The notes beneath the pieces were generated by a model. That model did no database searches. It was not told the DNA's origin and saw only the letters and a list, made by a program, of their open reading frames with translations. Both the position numbers and the translations under genes were made by a program. This document shows positions 11,338 through 23,775 of a DNA stretch of 60,000 bases, piece by piece (position 1 is the first letter of the stretch; each line of letters starts with the position of its first letter). Source of the stretch: Hydractinia symbiolongicarpus (taxonomy: Eukaryota > Cnidaria > Hydrozoa > Anthoathecata > Hydractiniidae); the NCBI RefSeq assembly GCF_029227915.1, contig NC_079885.1:5520001-5580000 (forward strand). Reading direction: 5' to 3'.

Positions 11338-14300
11338 CTAAAGAGAAATATTTTGAAGGTTGAACAGGGCGGTAAAAACTTGAAGGAAAAAAATAATACT
11401 AAGCCAATTTTAAGTGAAAAAATATATAGTAGGTGCAACCAAGGTGTTCTCGCTGTTGTCGTATGTGAAACATTTTGTAAAAAAGGCGAACATAAAAAAT
11501 ACATACCTTTTTTCTTTCTTTTTTTCTTTTTTTGTTCTTCTGATTTTTATGTTATTTTAATTTTTAAACCCTAAAAATAAAAATAAAAATAAAAAGAGAT
11601 AACTTGATAATAAAAACTCGCCTAGAAAAGATTGTGTGAGGACTGGAGTAGAATTGAGGGGAAGAGACCCCAATTGCCATCTTTAAAATTATCCAGAACT
11701 TTGTTCTTAGAATCGGAACAACTCTGGACACCACTTTATACGTCACGCAGTTGAAAATTATACAGAAAGATGACCGATAAGTTTCTGTACGCCAAAAACA
11801 AACTCATATTTTAATATCGCAAAATCTTTTCCGTCTTTTGCAAAAACAATTTTATCAATACAATGAATATCTGAACTAAATAAAATACAAATATACGTAA
11901 ATAAATAGCAAAACGAATCCTCTCCGTCTCACACATTTTCAGTTCTTCCTTTTCCTATGTTCTTTTTTTCGAATCGCACGAAATTTATGTGTAGTATTCG
12001 CAGCATCAAACCTTAAAAGGAAGTACAGAAACATATGAATAAAAATCATTAATCAAATATGAATTATGTCGAAATAATACAAAAAAATGCATATAATAAT
12101 AACCGATTTACCATACGCTTCAGCGTGTCTATTTAAAGCTAACATCAATTTAATTTATGCGTGCATAATTAATCAATGTTTCGTGCATAATTAAAGATGG
12201 TCTTATGAAATTGATTTGTACTCTGATTGCATGCTACTCGATATTTGACATAGCTTCCATTTACAATCAAATCTCGTTTTCAATATGATCTAACATCTGG
12301 GTCATTATTTTCTTAAACTCATTTTCAGCACCTGTGTGGAGTTAATCTCGTTTCCAGGGCTCTTTTTTTGCTTTTGGACAAACGAAGAAGTCTGGGATTA
12401 AGGTTACTTTGTAGTGAAGGTTGGGTTAATTTTGTATAACTTTTATAACGATAATCTCTTCTTGAAAAGAAAGTCTTATTGACTTGAAAAATATAGAACG
12501 AGTTAATATGAAGAATACTAATAGAATAAAGTCAAGAAATTTGTTTCGAATCTCTACATTTATTTTTTATCTATATTATAATACCCGTATACATTTGTCC
12601 GTCCGTCCGTCCGTCTGTCTGTCACGCAAAATGGTAGCTTAGTTGCGCAGGTAGCGAGACGAACGCAATGCGGTATAATTTTTGTGATTTTGTGACATCG
12701 TCCGTGGTTTTGATCTAAAGCAAAAACGCGTGAGTTTCATCATAAAAGACTATGAGATTTGGCTTCAACTTACGATCAATCCTGGTCCCAATATGGTACC
12801 CAAGGCCTTCCAGTTTTATGCGCAGAACATTCACTCATCAAATATAAAAAAAACAAACCCTGGAGACAATGTTGATCAAATGCTTTATTTCACAGAAAAG
12901 AAGTCAAAGTTTTTTTTATGAAAAAACACTTTTCTCAAATTTTTTTTAAGGAAAGCACGTGACTTTAACGTTGTAAAACGAGCTGTTCTGTAATCGTCAA
13001 ACCGCAGTCAGATGTTCATAAATTTCAGACAATAAATTTCACAACAGATGAAAAACTAGTCATGTTTTTTAGTGAAAAAAAAATTCGCGAATATTTCACT
13101 TATTTGACTTTTTTTTTCTGCATTCATGCAAAAACGTTCGTTAGCGCTCGAAGTTTATTACACAAACGTTTTACGCAACACGCGAAAATATAATTTTTAA
13201 TAAACAAAACTGGTTGAGGAAAGGCGTCAAAAATTTTTATGTTTTGTCTAAAAGACATTTATATTTTGTGTAAAAACTTAAATTTTACTTTTTTTTTTGT
13301 TAGGGGGAATTTGAATTGGTGCAAAAATTAATACGCGCTAAATGTTATTTTACACTGCGCAAATATTTTATGCGAATAAGGGACTGCACACAATTGAATT
13401 AAGCTAAAATATCTTGGTTCTAAGTTTTGTTGCGGGGGAAATAACAACAAATTTTCTTCTCATCTATAATTTTCTCAGATGTTTCCTACTCTTTCTCAAT
13501 ACAGCTTTACCATATAAGAGAATGGCAATGACGTCAAAGGTAAAACCTGCGTAACAACACAGCGGTAAAAAATGGTTTGCGGGAAAAGTGAAGATATTGT
13601 GTTTTATATTCTGTGAACCACAAGCGAAGAATTCGTTACTCTTTAGAAAAATTCCAAATATGGAAATCAGAATGACGTAATAGTTTTGCGCTTTGTGACT
13701 AAATGAAAACTTATTTATGAATGGGAACAATGGAAATGAAACAGTGACTACTACAAAATTATATTGTGCAAGAAAAAAGTCTCTTAAACTCACAAAATTT
13801 CAGCTCCGTGATATTAATTTATAGCGGTGTTGCCGCACTATTTGTTATCTTGTCCCTCATCATAACAATTGACTACTGAAAAGATTTTTAAAGAACGTAC
13901 GCTACGACACCAGCAAGTGCAGCTTGACATTTTATCAACCTTTAGAATATATTCGAAACCCTATTGTGTTACTCTTTTTATTAAAAAAAGACGAACTCTA
14001 TTTTCCAATCATATCACAAGGCACAAAGTCAAGCAAGCACCCTGACATGTAACCTGGCCAGTCTAACATTATTGTCTTCTACTTCTTTCACTGCAAAATA
14101 ACTGATCTTCCCGTAGACATATGTTGTTGTTTTTTTCTCGGATGAGTCCCGACTGTAAAGCTGGCCGGACTACCTGACCTGATGTTGCACTTGCCATGTC
14201 ACATGTCAATACAGATGAGAAAAAGCTGAAATTACTTAAACTGCTTATCTTATCAAGAGCAAACAAACATGAACCATATATAGCTATGCAAAGAGAAATT

Positions 14301-14960
14301 CCATGACTTTCTTTTTTTAAAAAAATTTCTTTTTTCAGGCTAAGCAAAATCCGATGACTTTTCCATGTTTCCGAAACTTCACGAATTGTGACCACCAATA
14401 GCGTCTCTTTTTGACATCAAAACATATGTTTTGTTGCGTCCCAGAAGTTCATAAATGAGAGAAGACAAATCCTTAAATCTTTATTAAAAGAACACAAAAG
14501 AAAGCTCCCCTCTTATAAAGCTTTTAAGTGTACAAGCATAAATTGCAATGAATATCTGGCTTCATAACCAGTACACCACGTTACTTCAGATTTTTTTTCG
14601 AAGCATCATAATTTTACGGATTTGCATTGGGCGAGTAGAAAAACATAGCTGTGTTACGCATTTTTTTGCCGATAATATTTTTTTTTCGAATTCTCAAAAA
14701 TTAATTTTCCTAAGGAAGGTATCCTTCTTCTATATTGTATTCACAGTCACAAAAATAAGTATTGGAAGAGAAAAAAGCAGCAACAGATTTTCCCTTGGTG
14801 ATGATGTTTACAACAAATATCGTTTACATAGTGTCACGTGATTTATGTTCTAATTCTTCTACTCAACTTGGATTTGATGTCCAAGAAATTCCAGTCTTGT
14901 TATTGACGCTTGGGTACATGTCTGCTCTTGTATTGCTCTTATTGGTAGACTTTTTTTTGA
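11338..14960. other. Intergenic, no supported gene
   Basis: AT-rich sequence between the divergent-side 5' end of the Ig/FN3 gene and the 3' end of the OTUD6B gene. It holds one short dispersed repeat at 12570 (listed separately) and a small frame near 12760-12920 with the string INPGPN, too short and isolated to call. Minus-strand AATAAA at 14485-14480 could be the OTUD6B poly(A) signal. The other short frames lack domain features or splice context. Confidence 0.6.
12570..12690 (+). mobile_element. Helitron-like short repeat, 5' part (copy 1)
   Basis: Begins TCTATATTATAATACCCG after an A, then a (GTCC)n/(GTCT)n tract, CACGCAAAATGG, a GTAGCGAGACG block and AATGCGGTATAA. The same order appears at 54438 and 55173. 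This copy loses similarity after the GCGGTATAA block and lacks the terminal hairpin, so it looks truncated. Confidence 0.6.
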
Positions 14961-17900
14961 TCACGTGTCCGGAAATACAGCATTGTAATGTTCTCCCAAA
15001 CCATACTGGTGACGATGGTATCTAAAAAAAAAACAAAGCAGGTCTCATCTAGGTGGAATTAATTTCAATTAATCTTCCTCAACTCCCCTTCGGACACGAA
15101 ATCTCTTTTTTAAAATATATTTTCGATATTTCTTCTACTCTGGTGTGTTTCCCAGGGTAAATGACAACTTCCCTCGGGAAACAAACGTTTTAAAATACAA
15201 TTCTGAAGAGTTATCTTCAGTATTTGAGCTACATGGATGTTTTTCTTAAGTTTTAACTCGATGAATTTATAGAGACAAACTTTTAGTATAAAATTTTAAA
15301 AATTCTTCAATTAGCGAATTATGTAACGTTGGAGATGTTACTGACTTGTTTCTTATAATATTTTTATAATTCAGTTGCCAGCCCACCACACTTTTATAGA
15401 CAGAATTTTTATAAAAACGTTGTATATTTTTCTTCAGATACAGAATGAATTTTATAAACGTAATAATGGCAAAACTTACGACAAACGAAGAGGTTGTCGC
15501 TCGAATTCTTCACCAATATGAACAGTCGGCGTTGAAGCTTGATACACTTCAATCGGATATTGTAATACTTGTGAAATCGCTTTTAGCTAAAAAAAACAAA
15601 GTAATTTTTTCCGATATCAAAAACCATTTTATAGGAGGGTAAATAAATTTTCGAAAAAAAGTTGAAATAAAATAAACAGGGCGATGCAAAAATCATTGAA
15701 AGAACCTTTAAACAGGGCGGTACCAAAAACAGGGCGGTGCATAAAACAGGGCGGCTTACAAAAACGGGTTATAAAAGAATCGATCAATTTACCTCTAGTT
15801 GTCCGCCCCATGAGTTTGTTTCTTTAATATCACTGCAATATTTTTCATATTCATCTAAGATGGATTGAGGTTATTAGAAAACGCAAGTTTAATATAGGAA
15901 GAAGAGGAAGGGAAACTTAACAAGTAACAAGATAACAAGTTGGCGACAGATGGATGTTTTTTGTATTGTTTGGAAAAAGAAGAACAATAGCCGTATCTAG
16001 GAAGTTCGGAGTCCTATGATTGGTAGGACTGGAAAAGTAACACAATGAAAAATAAAAGTTTGCGGAAGAACTCTTTTCGTATGATCATATTTCAGTTGGA
16101 AATTTTTTTTTGGTCTTTTCAACTTATTGTAAATATATATTTTCAGCCTTGTTTCTTTCTTACAAAACACTCTGTCCTTATAAGCTTGCCATCTCTTGAT
16201 TCAGAATACTTTGAGATTAAGTGGAACCAAGATTATTATTTATCTTCTTACCTGAGGTGAACATTTCTCCAGTTTGAGTATTTGTTGTGAAAGGTAGAAA
16301 ATCATGCATATGTTGCATCATGTATGTCGATGTTTCCTCACGCAGCTGCGATAATCTACTCTAAACGAAAAAAGTATTTTTGATCGAATGTGTCAACTAC
16401 TCAAATGCTTTTCACAATCGAGATAGTGAATAGTGAAAAAAAAAACTAGCTTTTAGTGTTTTTTTTCACTAAACGGTGTGGAGTACGCCTACAAGAGATT
16501 TTATCCATCGTTTCTTCTATTGGTTTGTGTGCAAATTTGAAAGATGTGTATTATCGTTCTTTTGATACATCACAGCGACACATTTTATAGTTTTCATGGT
16601 CACTTACTGATATTAGTCATTTAAATACACAAAAAAACATAAATGAATGAATGAATGAATGAATGAACGCAAAAGTGAATGATGAAAACAAATCAGTTCC
16701 GTATGACACTCGTATACAAACCTCAGATGAGTCACCTAGCTGCATGATAACTGACTTATACAGGCTAAAAAGATAACGACGTAATAATATTGTTTTGCCT
16801 ACCATTAGAGTACATAACATTACATAAGGGGGCAAGGATTATTGCTAACAATTATATGAGCCATGATTTTTAATTGTCATCTGACAGACATCGTACCAAT
16901 TTTTATGCCTTCCAAGCTAATACAGGCAGTTATCAGGGGTACAGGGCATTTTTGCCCCCCTTCAGCCTTTTGGCACTACACTCGATCCCTATACCCTGAT
17001 ATGAATAGCGTTACCATGACAAACGTCCTATGTGGAAGAGAACACCAGATCGCAGATGTACTTTTTAAACCTTTTTACTTTTATAATTTAGGAATTTATA
17101 ATAGTTTTTCTGGCATAGGTTTCTAGGTACACATCTTAAACTAAACTAAAAAAAATTATGCAAGAAACTATGATCGGTAACAAGAAGATTCGCTTTAAAA
17201 CCAGAACATAAAATGCTGTTCAAAGTATTTTTTTCTACTCTTCAAACGTCACTGAAAAAAATGCCACATCAATAAGTAGCAAGTTTTTACACGTTATCAC
17301 ACCATGTCCAACCAGTAGTTTCAGATCATGAATATTATCTCGGATTTCTTCTCACTAATACCAAAAACATTTTACAGTCCACGTCTCATCGAAATGAGCC
17401 CAAATTTTAACTGATGTATATTCTTTGGAATGTGTAAAAAAAAAGGAATATAAGACATAAAGAATAAGTTTTGCTTTGTGAGCTATGAGTCTGTTGTGAG
17501 GATCAAACAATTGGAAAAGCACTTACCAATTGCCATCCGGTGTGACCTAAAAAACAAACAACGACTGGTCACTAAACATACTTTTAATTAATACATCTAC
17601 AAGTTTGTCTGTTAAAAATTCAGCAGAAACTTTTTTAATTATTTCGTCTGAAAAACAGAAAACACACAAATACATGTGGTTACAAAACTGAGGAGGTATA
17701 CTACTATGACGGAGATAGTGTAGTATTTGGCGTGTTATCATAAGGTTTCATGTTTGATTCCTCATCCCACTAAACTTTAAATGTAGTGTTTTCAGCTTGG
17801 TGCCATCTACTGACCGCCAATCGGCTTGTGTCGTAGGGAAGCAAGTTAAAGCAATGCTATGCCTATCTCTAGCGGTATTGTAACATAGGTACAGTTGAAG

Positions 17901-20900
17901 TGGAAGAGCCAGCCGTTAGGATGAAATCCCCAAGGACGTTAAAACTCCCCGTTACTTACTTACTTACTTAGGTTAGCTTCAACACTTTTTGATATCAGTG
18001 GTAACAGCCTTTCTATTAAAATCTACGTCACCACAAAATCCAATTAAGGATTTATTAAAATGACTAAAATAAATACCTCAACGATTTTCAAGCCTTTTTT
18101 TGTGAGAAGTTCGTCGAATAACTTTGCTTCGACATTTCGTGAATGATGAAGAGCTTCTTTCTCTCCTTCTTCGAGGCGTTGTTGGCGTGCTCTTTCTTCA
18201 GCCTCTTTTTTCTCCTAAAATGTTGATACACACTAAATACGAAACAAGTTTGTTTAAAATATATTATATCCATTCTCTCCATCTCAGCTGACCTAGCGCT
18301 TTAGTGTAAATTTAGAAAAAAAACCTTAATTTTCTCTCTCACTTGACAGTTTACGAAAAATAAAACTAAGGGAGGCAACTCTATTATGCCTCCAAACAGA
18401 GAAGAAATCTTACAGAGAGAAGCCAGGTTACAATTCTTGAATTTAAATTAAATGCGTTCCAAGATAACTAAAAATTTTCAGCTTGCATATTGCAAATAGC
18501 CAGGATATAGTCACTGAAATGACACAGTAAACTTCAACATACAAAAAGAAAATAAATTTAAAAGGTATTAAAGGGAGAACTGTAGATCTGACAGTAAATA
18601 TTGAGAGGGAATAATTTCGAAATAGTATCTCACCCTTCTCTTCTGAGCTTTCGAAATTTTCTTTGGTTGATCACCAGTGTTTTCTACGTCTCCATCTGCA
18701 ACAGTGATTGATGACACACCATCTATGATCTGCGAATGACCCGTTGTAGTAGTCTCTGCCTGAAAAATAGATTGCACAGATTTTATGAGAACACTACTAC
18801 TGTGCTGGAAATACAAATGTTTGAATTACATCTGTTGTAAAACTCCACAAATTCACATTAAGTGGAACACATACTATTCCACAAATAACGGAAACCACAA
18901 CAATAACAACTACAAATGACGACAACAACAACTACGACGACGACGACGACGACGACGACAACAACATCAGTAACGACGACGACAATAACAACAACATCAA
19001 TAACGACGCTACAATACAACAACAACATCAATAACGACGCTACAATACAACAACATCAATAACGACGACGACAATAACAACAACAAAAGCATCAATAACG
19101 ACGACGACAATAACAACAACATCAATAACGACGACGACAATAACAACAACAAAAGCATCAATAACAACGACGACAATAACAACAACAAAAGCATCAATAA
19201 CGACGACGACAATAACAACAACAAAAGCATCAATAACGACGACGACAATAACAACAACAAAAGCATCAATAACGACGACAACAATAACAACAACAACAAC
19301 AATAACGACGACGACAATAACAACAACAAAAGCATCAATAACGACGACGACAATAACAACAACAAAAGCATCAATAACGACGAAGACAATAACAACAACA
19401 AAAGCATCAATAACGACGACGACAATAACAACAACAAAAGCATCAATAACGACGACGACAATAACAACAACAACATCAATAACGACGACGACAATAACAA
19501 CAACAAAAGCATCAATAACAACGACGACAATAACAACAACAAAAGCATCAATAACGACGACGACAATAACAACAACAAAAGCATCAATAACGACGACGAC
19601 AATAACAACAACAAAAGCATCAATAACGACGACAACAATAACAACAACAACAACAATAACGACGACGACAATAACAACAACAAAAGCATCAATAACGACG
19701 ACGACAATAACAACAACAAAAGCATCAATAACGACGAAGACAATAACAACAACAAAAGCATCAATAACGACGACGACAATAACAACAACAAAAGCATCAA
19801 TAACGACGACGACAATAACAACAACAACATCAATAACGACGACGACAATAACAACAACATCAATAACGACGCTACAATAACAATAACAACATCAATAACG
19901 ACGACGACAATAACAACGACAACAACAACATTAAAAACGAAAACAACAACAACAACAACAACAAAAACAACAATATAGAGTATAATTTAAGGAGTGCTTT
20001 TAAAGAAGATTTTTAGCTTGTTTGAGAAGATGACGGTATTTTTATAACAAAAAATTGAGAAGAAACATGGAATAGCTGGTAAAACTACAATTAAAGAGAC
20101 TTAGGAGAAAGTTGTTAAAAATTCAACTTTAGAGTTTTGAGGAGTTTTGAGGAGAACTTTTAAAACTGAGGAGAATTGGGGAGATGTGGCAACTCTGCAG
20201 CATCAATGACATTTATTTTAATAATTTGCGAACACTTTTCCAGAAAAATGAATAACATGAAATTAAAATTCTGCAAATTTTCTATTTTATTACTTCTGAT
20301 TATAAAACTTAAGTTTGCCAAAATTTATTTTTTCCTTATTATATGGCTGTGTAGATGGTTGGGTGAGAGAAATTGTGAAAATGAAATAGTGACTCTCATG
20401 TTTACAGATGAGTGGACATGTAGGAAACTCCACCAAAACAGACACGAGTGTAGTTTAAACATACTTCTTTTAATTCCCTGCTTTGTTTTTCATCAAGTTC
20501 ACCTTCTAACTTTGCTATATCAATCGCAATCTGCTTTTTCTTTTTCTTGTCACCTTTTGGCACACTGTGTTTGAGGTTTTGAATTTTTGCTAAAAATAGA
20601 AACTAAAAATAACTGTTGCTTATCTGTTATTTTCACAACAAAAAATTTTACACACAGTCAAAATTGTATTGCAATGTCGAGTAGACGTGCCTATCACATT
20701 TTTTATGGAAAAGACGTAACTTTCAAAGCTAAGGTAATGCAATTAAACCTAACTCTATACGGTACAGGGGGAAAATATATTGGATACAGCTTTAACAGAA
20801 GGTTCAAATTCATCCTAGAACAGAAGTAACTGAATTTTAAGCAGATAGTAAGAATTTGGTATTAAGGAAGGAAGATATGGGAGTAGCACTCATACTGCTG

Positions 20901-20986
20901 TAGATAATATTCAATAATATTTTACCTTGTAATTCTTTTTGTTCTCTTTTATGTTTCTGTTGCAATGTTTCCTCTCCGTCCGCCAT
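14961..20986 (-). CDS. OTUD6B: OTUD6B-type deubiquitinase, complete, ten exons
   Basis: OTU-family cysteine protease that removes ubiquitin. Exons on the minus strand: 20986-20926, 20589-20465, 18759-18634, 18214-18077, 17546-17527, 16764-16722, 16360-16252, 15854-15793, 15586-15480 and 15021-14961. All introns are GT-AG, all phases agree, and the total is 852 bases (283 residues; the human protein has 293). The N-terminus is a basic coiled coil (KREQKELQAKIQ, VPKGDKKKKKQ, AKLEGELDEK) followed by the family signature KKISKAQKRR. The OTU domain has VTPDGNCLYKS with catalytic Asp154 and Cys157, DFLPF, the conserved EYEKYCSDI/SWGGQLE block, and YGLGEHYNAV with catalytic His275. The DGNC motif is on a 20-base exon and the next exon is 43 bases; the Cys codon is split TG|C between them. 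The second intron contains the large trinucleotide array. Candidate poly(A) signal at 14485-14480. Confidence 0.96.
15675..15756. repeat. Degenerate AAACAGGGCGG repeats in an OTUD6B intron
   Basis: Four copies of an AAACAGGGCGG-like motif lie within about 80 bases between OTUD6B exons 8 and 9, three of them closely spaced. Single AGGGCGG strings also occur at 11366 and 50241, so the motif may simply be frequent in this genome. Confidence 0.7.
17700..17970 (+). mobile_element. tRNA-derived SINE with (TTAC)n tail
   Basis: A tRNA-like head (GATAGTGTAGTATTTGGCGTG as a degenerate A-box region; ATGTTTGATTCC as a degenerate B box) is followed by a body of about 180 bases. It ends in AAACTCCCCG and a run of TTAC units. 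Located in an OTUD6B intron. Family assignment would need a consensus. Confidence 0.6.
18897..19975. repeat. Trinucleotide array (AAC/GAC) with higher-order structure
   Basis: About 1.1 kb made almost wholly of AAC, AAT, GAC and AGC triplets in OTUD6B intron 2. The basic unit is about 36 bp (ATCAATAACGACGACGAC then AATAACAACAACAAAAGC). Rare variants recur about 354 bp apart: the AACGACGACAACAATAAC form near 19272 and 19626, and AATAACAACGACG near 19160 and 19513. So a block of roughly ten units has been duplicated. The minus strand is open for 284 codons of Leu/Ser/Met, a by-product of the triplet period rather than a gene. Confidence 0.95.
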
Positions 20987-21650
20987 ATATGTTTTATATT
21001 TTCTATATATACTATATATTTTTTATTCTATAAAAGAATTAGTGAATGCTATAACAAAGGTCGTTTCACATATGCGATCCAAATTTCATGAGAATGTGAA
21101 CATTTACGCAGACGACTTTATGGAGACTTTACGCAGACGCTTTATGGAGGTTTTGACCACGTAGGACTCTGTGTGCATTTAAAAGTTATCAAAACCATAA
21201 TACCACACTACTTCGGTTATAATTCTAGTTTTCAAAGCTCTAACATCATTCAATCAGGAGAAAATATAAAAACAGTCAGAATGTCCTGACTGTCAATGTC
21301 GTTTTAAATAACATTGTAATTTTTTTACATGCATTTTTTAACAAATTGTTGCTTTTGTATAATATTTTAATTTTCATTTATATCTGTTCAAATTAACATA
21401 CGAAAAATACAAGTAATGCCACTCTAAATGTACAAATGTGTTAACATAAAAAATGGATAACAAAATAGAAATTGTAAAACTTTCATAAATCTTTTAAACT
21501 ATCAAGATGTTATCATTGCAGCTCTCTTTTAATAAAAAATGTTTCATAAAAAAAAATAGAAGAAGGAAGTGTCAGTGAACACGAGTTAACATTTAATTGT
21601 ACTGATGTCGTCAAAATTCAAATGACACATTTTTTATTTCTTATTGACTT
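20987..21650. promoter_or_regulatory. OTUD6B upstream region
   Basis: The OTUD6B start codon is at 20986 on the minus strand, so its promoter should lie here. The sequence is AT-rich with a TATATA-rich stretch within 60 bases upstream of the ATG. No specific factor site can be defended. Confidence 0.3.
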
Positions 21651-22354
21651 CTTTATTCGGAGAAACTTTTTTGGCCTTTTTCGCGAAACTTTGTCTCTCG
21701 AAACTTTCAACAATGGCCATTCACGAAAGTTTAATCAGTACAAACTTTCTAAATTGTTGATTCGCGAAAGTTTATCCACTAAAATCTAAAAAAAATTTGC
21801 TGGTTTTAAAAGTTATTTCTTGACTCGCCCTCACTCGGCTTGCCCTCCCGATACAACTGGCGCTGGGAACGAGATTGGAATAAACATGGAAATAAACAAA
21901 AGCGATGACGTTTCAAATGTATGTATGGCTTATAACCGAGTTACTGGCGAAGAAGACGATGACGACGAAGCGTGAGAACCGGAAGAAGACGAGCCTAGAA
22001 ATGTCTTTGATCTGTTTTGTAATTTTGACGATGAACCCAATTTGTAAATAGAAGTTTTTACATACTATTAGAAAGAAAATTACATCGTTAAAAAACACTT
22101 CTTCCTTTTTCTATCATAAGAAATATAGGCCACTTTTTTTATAAGTACATAAAAAATCACAAATCGCGAAAGTTTACCTTGCCAAAATTTTCCAATTTAA
22201 AATTTCGTGAAAGTATATCTCGCGAAAAATTTTTAATTTGTATATTCGCAAAAATTTATCCAAAAAATTTCACGAGTTTTTGGACTCGCGAAAGTTCCTC
22301 TCGCAAAAGTTTCTCTCGCGAAAGTTTCTCTCGCGAAAGTTTCTCCGAATAAAG
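21651..22354. mobile_element. Inverted-repeat DNA element, about 0.7 kb
   Basis: The left end CTTTATTCGGAGAAACTTT is the exact reverse complement of the right end AAAGTTTCTCCGAATAAAG. Sub-terminal sequence is full of TCGCGAAAGTTT words in opposite orientation at the two sides. The middle (about 21900-22050, plus strand) keeps an acidic coding-like relic (GEEDDDDEA, stop, EPEEDEPRNVFDLFCNF) broken by one stop, possibly the remains of a transposase C-terminus. No clear target-site duplication. Confidence 0.7.
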
Positions 22355-22806
22355 TACCTAAGAAAAAAACACAGTCAAAATTTGTAATCCAAACTATTGG
22401 AGAAAAAGAAACCAGGCTTAGGTAAAATTTTTAGTCACCAATGCAAAGAATTACTCGCTTTCCCCTGACTAAAGTTGGGCATGTAGAAAGAAAACCTTAT
22501 TATATTCCTTCCTTCTTACATTTCTCTTCTGTAATCATCAAAGTTTATTAGTTAGTACAAAAATGACACAAGAACCTTTTAGTTCTCGGAAGATTTATTG
22601 TTGGGTTAAATTAAGTTGGAGAAAATTACTAGTCTGGGATTAAGTAAGTTGAGAAAATTTTGATCAACGACCCTTTGAATTAGTTACTTCTCCCCTGTTT
22701 TTCTTCCAGATAAGGTATGCAACATTAAAGGGCCTTTTACAATATACATCTATCTTGCTATCTCTCTGATCTGCTCAAGGCCAGTTTAAAATTTACTGTT
22801 ATCACG

Positions 22807-23775
22807 TTACTCATCACACATTACAAGTTGCACTTTTAAAACACCCTTCTTTTTCGCATACTCAATAGCCTGACAGGCTTTCTCAAGTGGAAACTCCTTC
22901 TGCAACATATCAGTTAAATCTACTTTTCCAGATTTCAAAACTTCAATTGCCTTATCAAAGGGGCCACATCTTGAACCAATCAAGGTCAGCTCATTTACTA
23001 CAACATCTGCAGCGTTGAACTCTGTGCTTCCCTCATGAGTGCTTTTCATAACAAGTGTCCCACGTGGTCGCAGCATTTGAATAGCTTGTGAAAAAGCACA
23101 CTTGTTACCAGTGCATTCTACGACAACGTCATAAGCACCATGGTCAGATTCACTATACTCGAGAGTGGTATTTATCCCATCTTTTTTTAACAAGGAAAGT
23201 TTCTCCTTGTGTCGTCCAAAAACTATGAGATTGCAGGAAGTTAACTTAATTGTTTTTGCTATCAACAAGCCCAACTTTCCATCACCAATTACAGCAACTC
23301 GATCAGACGTTTTGATTGATATCTGCTCTTGAATTTCCAATGCAGCCGCTAGTGGTTCCACAAAACATAAATCTTTGGAAGATAATTCATCAGGAACAAC
23401 AAATAAGTTCTCAATAGGCAAACTCAGGTACTCTGCATGAGTGCCATATCTGTTCACAATTCCCATGACAGTTCGTTTTGCACAATGTCTTTTCAAACCC
23501 ATCAAACAATACCTACATTTCTGACACACACAGTTAATTTCGCCTACAACACGCTTTCCCTTTAAATGTTTAGGTGCACTCTCGTCAATAACGCGTCCCA
23601 CAAATTCATGACCAATGACACCGCAGTACGGATAATAACCTTTAATTAATTCCATGTCAGTACTACATATTCCACTTCGAAGAACTTTGACAACGACTTC
23701 ACCCTGTGTAGCAGTTGGAGTGTCAATGTCTTCACGAAAAGAAAGTACTTTGTTTTCAAGCCACAAAGCTTTCAT
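22807..23775 (-). CDS. Zinc-dependent MDR dehydrogenase, intronless
   Basis: 322-residue member of the medium-chain dehydrogenase/reductase superfamily (alcohol/threonine/polyol dehydrogenase type), predicted NAD(P)-dependent oxidation of an alcohol; substrate unknown. Catalytic zinc ligands: Cys37 (GICSTD), His56-Glu57 (GHEFVG) and Glu140 (FVEPLA). Structural zinc loop: Cys84, 87, 90 and 98 in C-x2-C-x2-C-x7-C spacing. Rossmann motif GDGKLG at 164-169. Length is a little under the usual 340-350. The reading frame is uninterrupted, while neighbouring genes have many introns; this may reflect bacterial transfer, retroposition or chance. Minus-strand AATAAA at 22599-22594 follows the stop by about 210 bases. 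The enzyme class is secure; a specific name is not. Confidence 0.9.
   Translation of the reverse strand: MKALWLENKVLSFREDIDTPTATQGEVVVKVLRSGICSTDMELIKGYYPYCGVIGHEFVGRVIDESAPKHLKGKRVVGEINCVCQKCRYCLMGLKRHCAKRTVMGIVNRYGTHAEYLSLPIENLFVVPDELSSKDLCFVEPLAAALEIQEQISIKTSDRVAVIGDGKLGLLIAKTIKLTSCNLIVFGRHKEKLSLLKKDGINTTLEYSESDHGAYDVVVECTGNKCAFSQAIQMLRPRGTLVMKSTHEGSTEFNAADVVVNELTLIGSRCGPFDKAIEVLKSGKVDLTDMLQKEFPLEKACQAIEYAKKKGVLKVQLVMCDE

Noticed and set aside
12730-12921. Short frame with the string INPGPN, reminiscent of a 2A-like NPGP motif in LINE proteins
   Set aside because: The acidic residues needed before NPGP are missing, and there is no RT or endonuclease sequence beside it.
13464-14398. Two 109-codon minus-strand frames between the Ig/FN3 and OTUD6B genes
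   Set aside because: No domain motifs, no splice partners and composition like the AT-rich background.
15445-15642. 65-codon plus-strand frame near 15445
   Set aside because: It is the antisense of OTUD6B exon nine (15586-15480), which has conserved protein motifs on the minus strand.
19009-19863. 284-codon Leu/Ser/Met-rich open frame on the minus strand
   Set aside because: It is the triplet array read in one frame. It has no complexity, no splice context and no composition other than the repeat.
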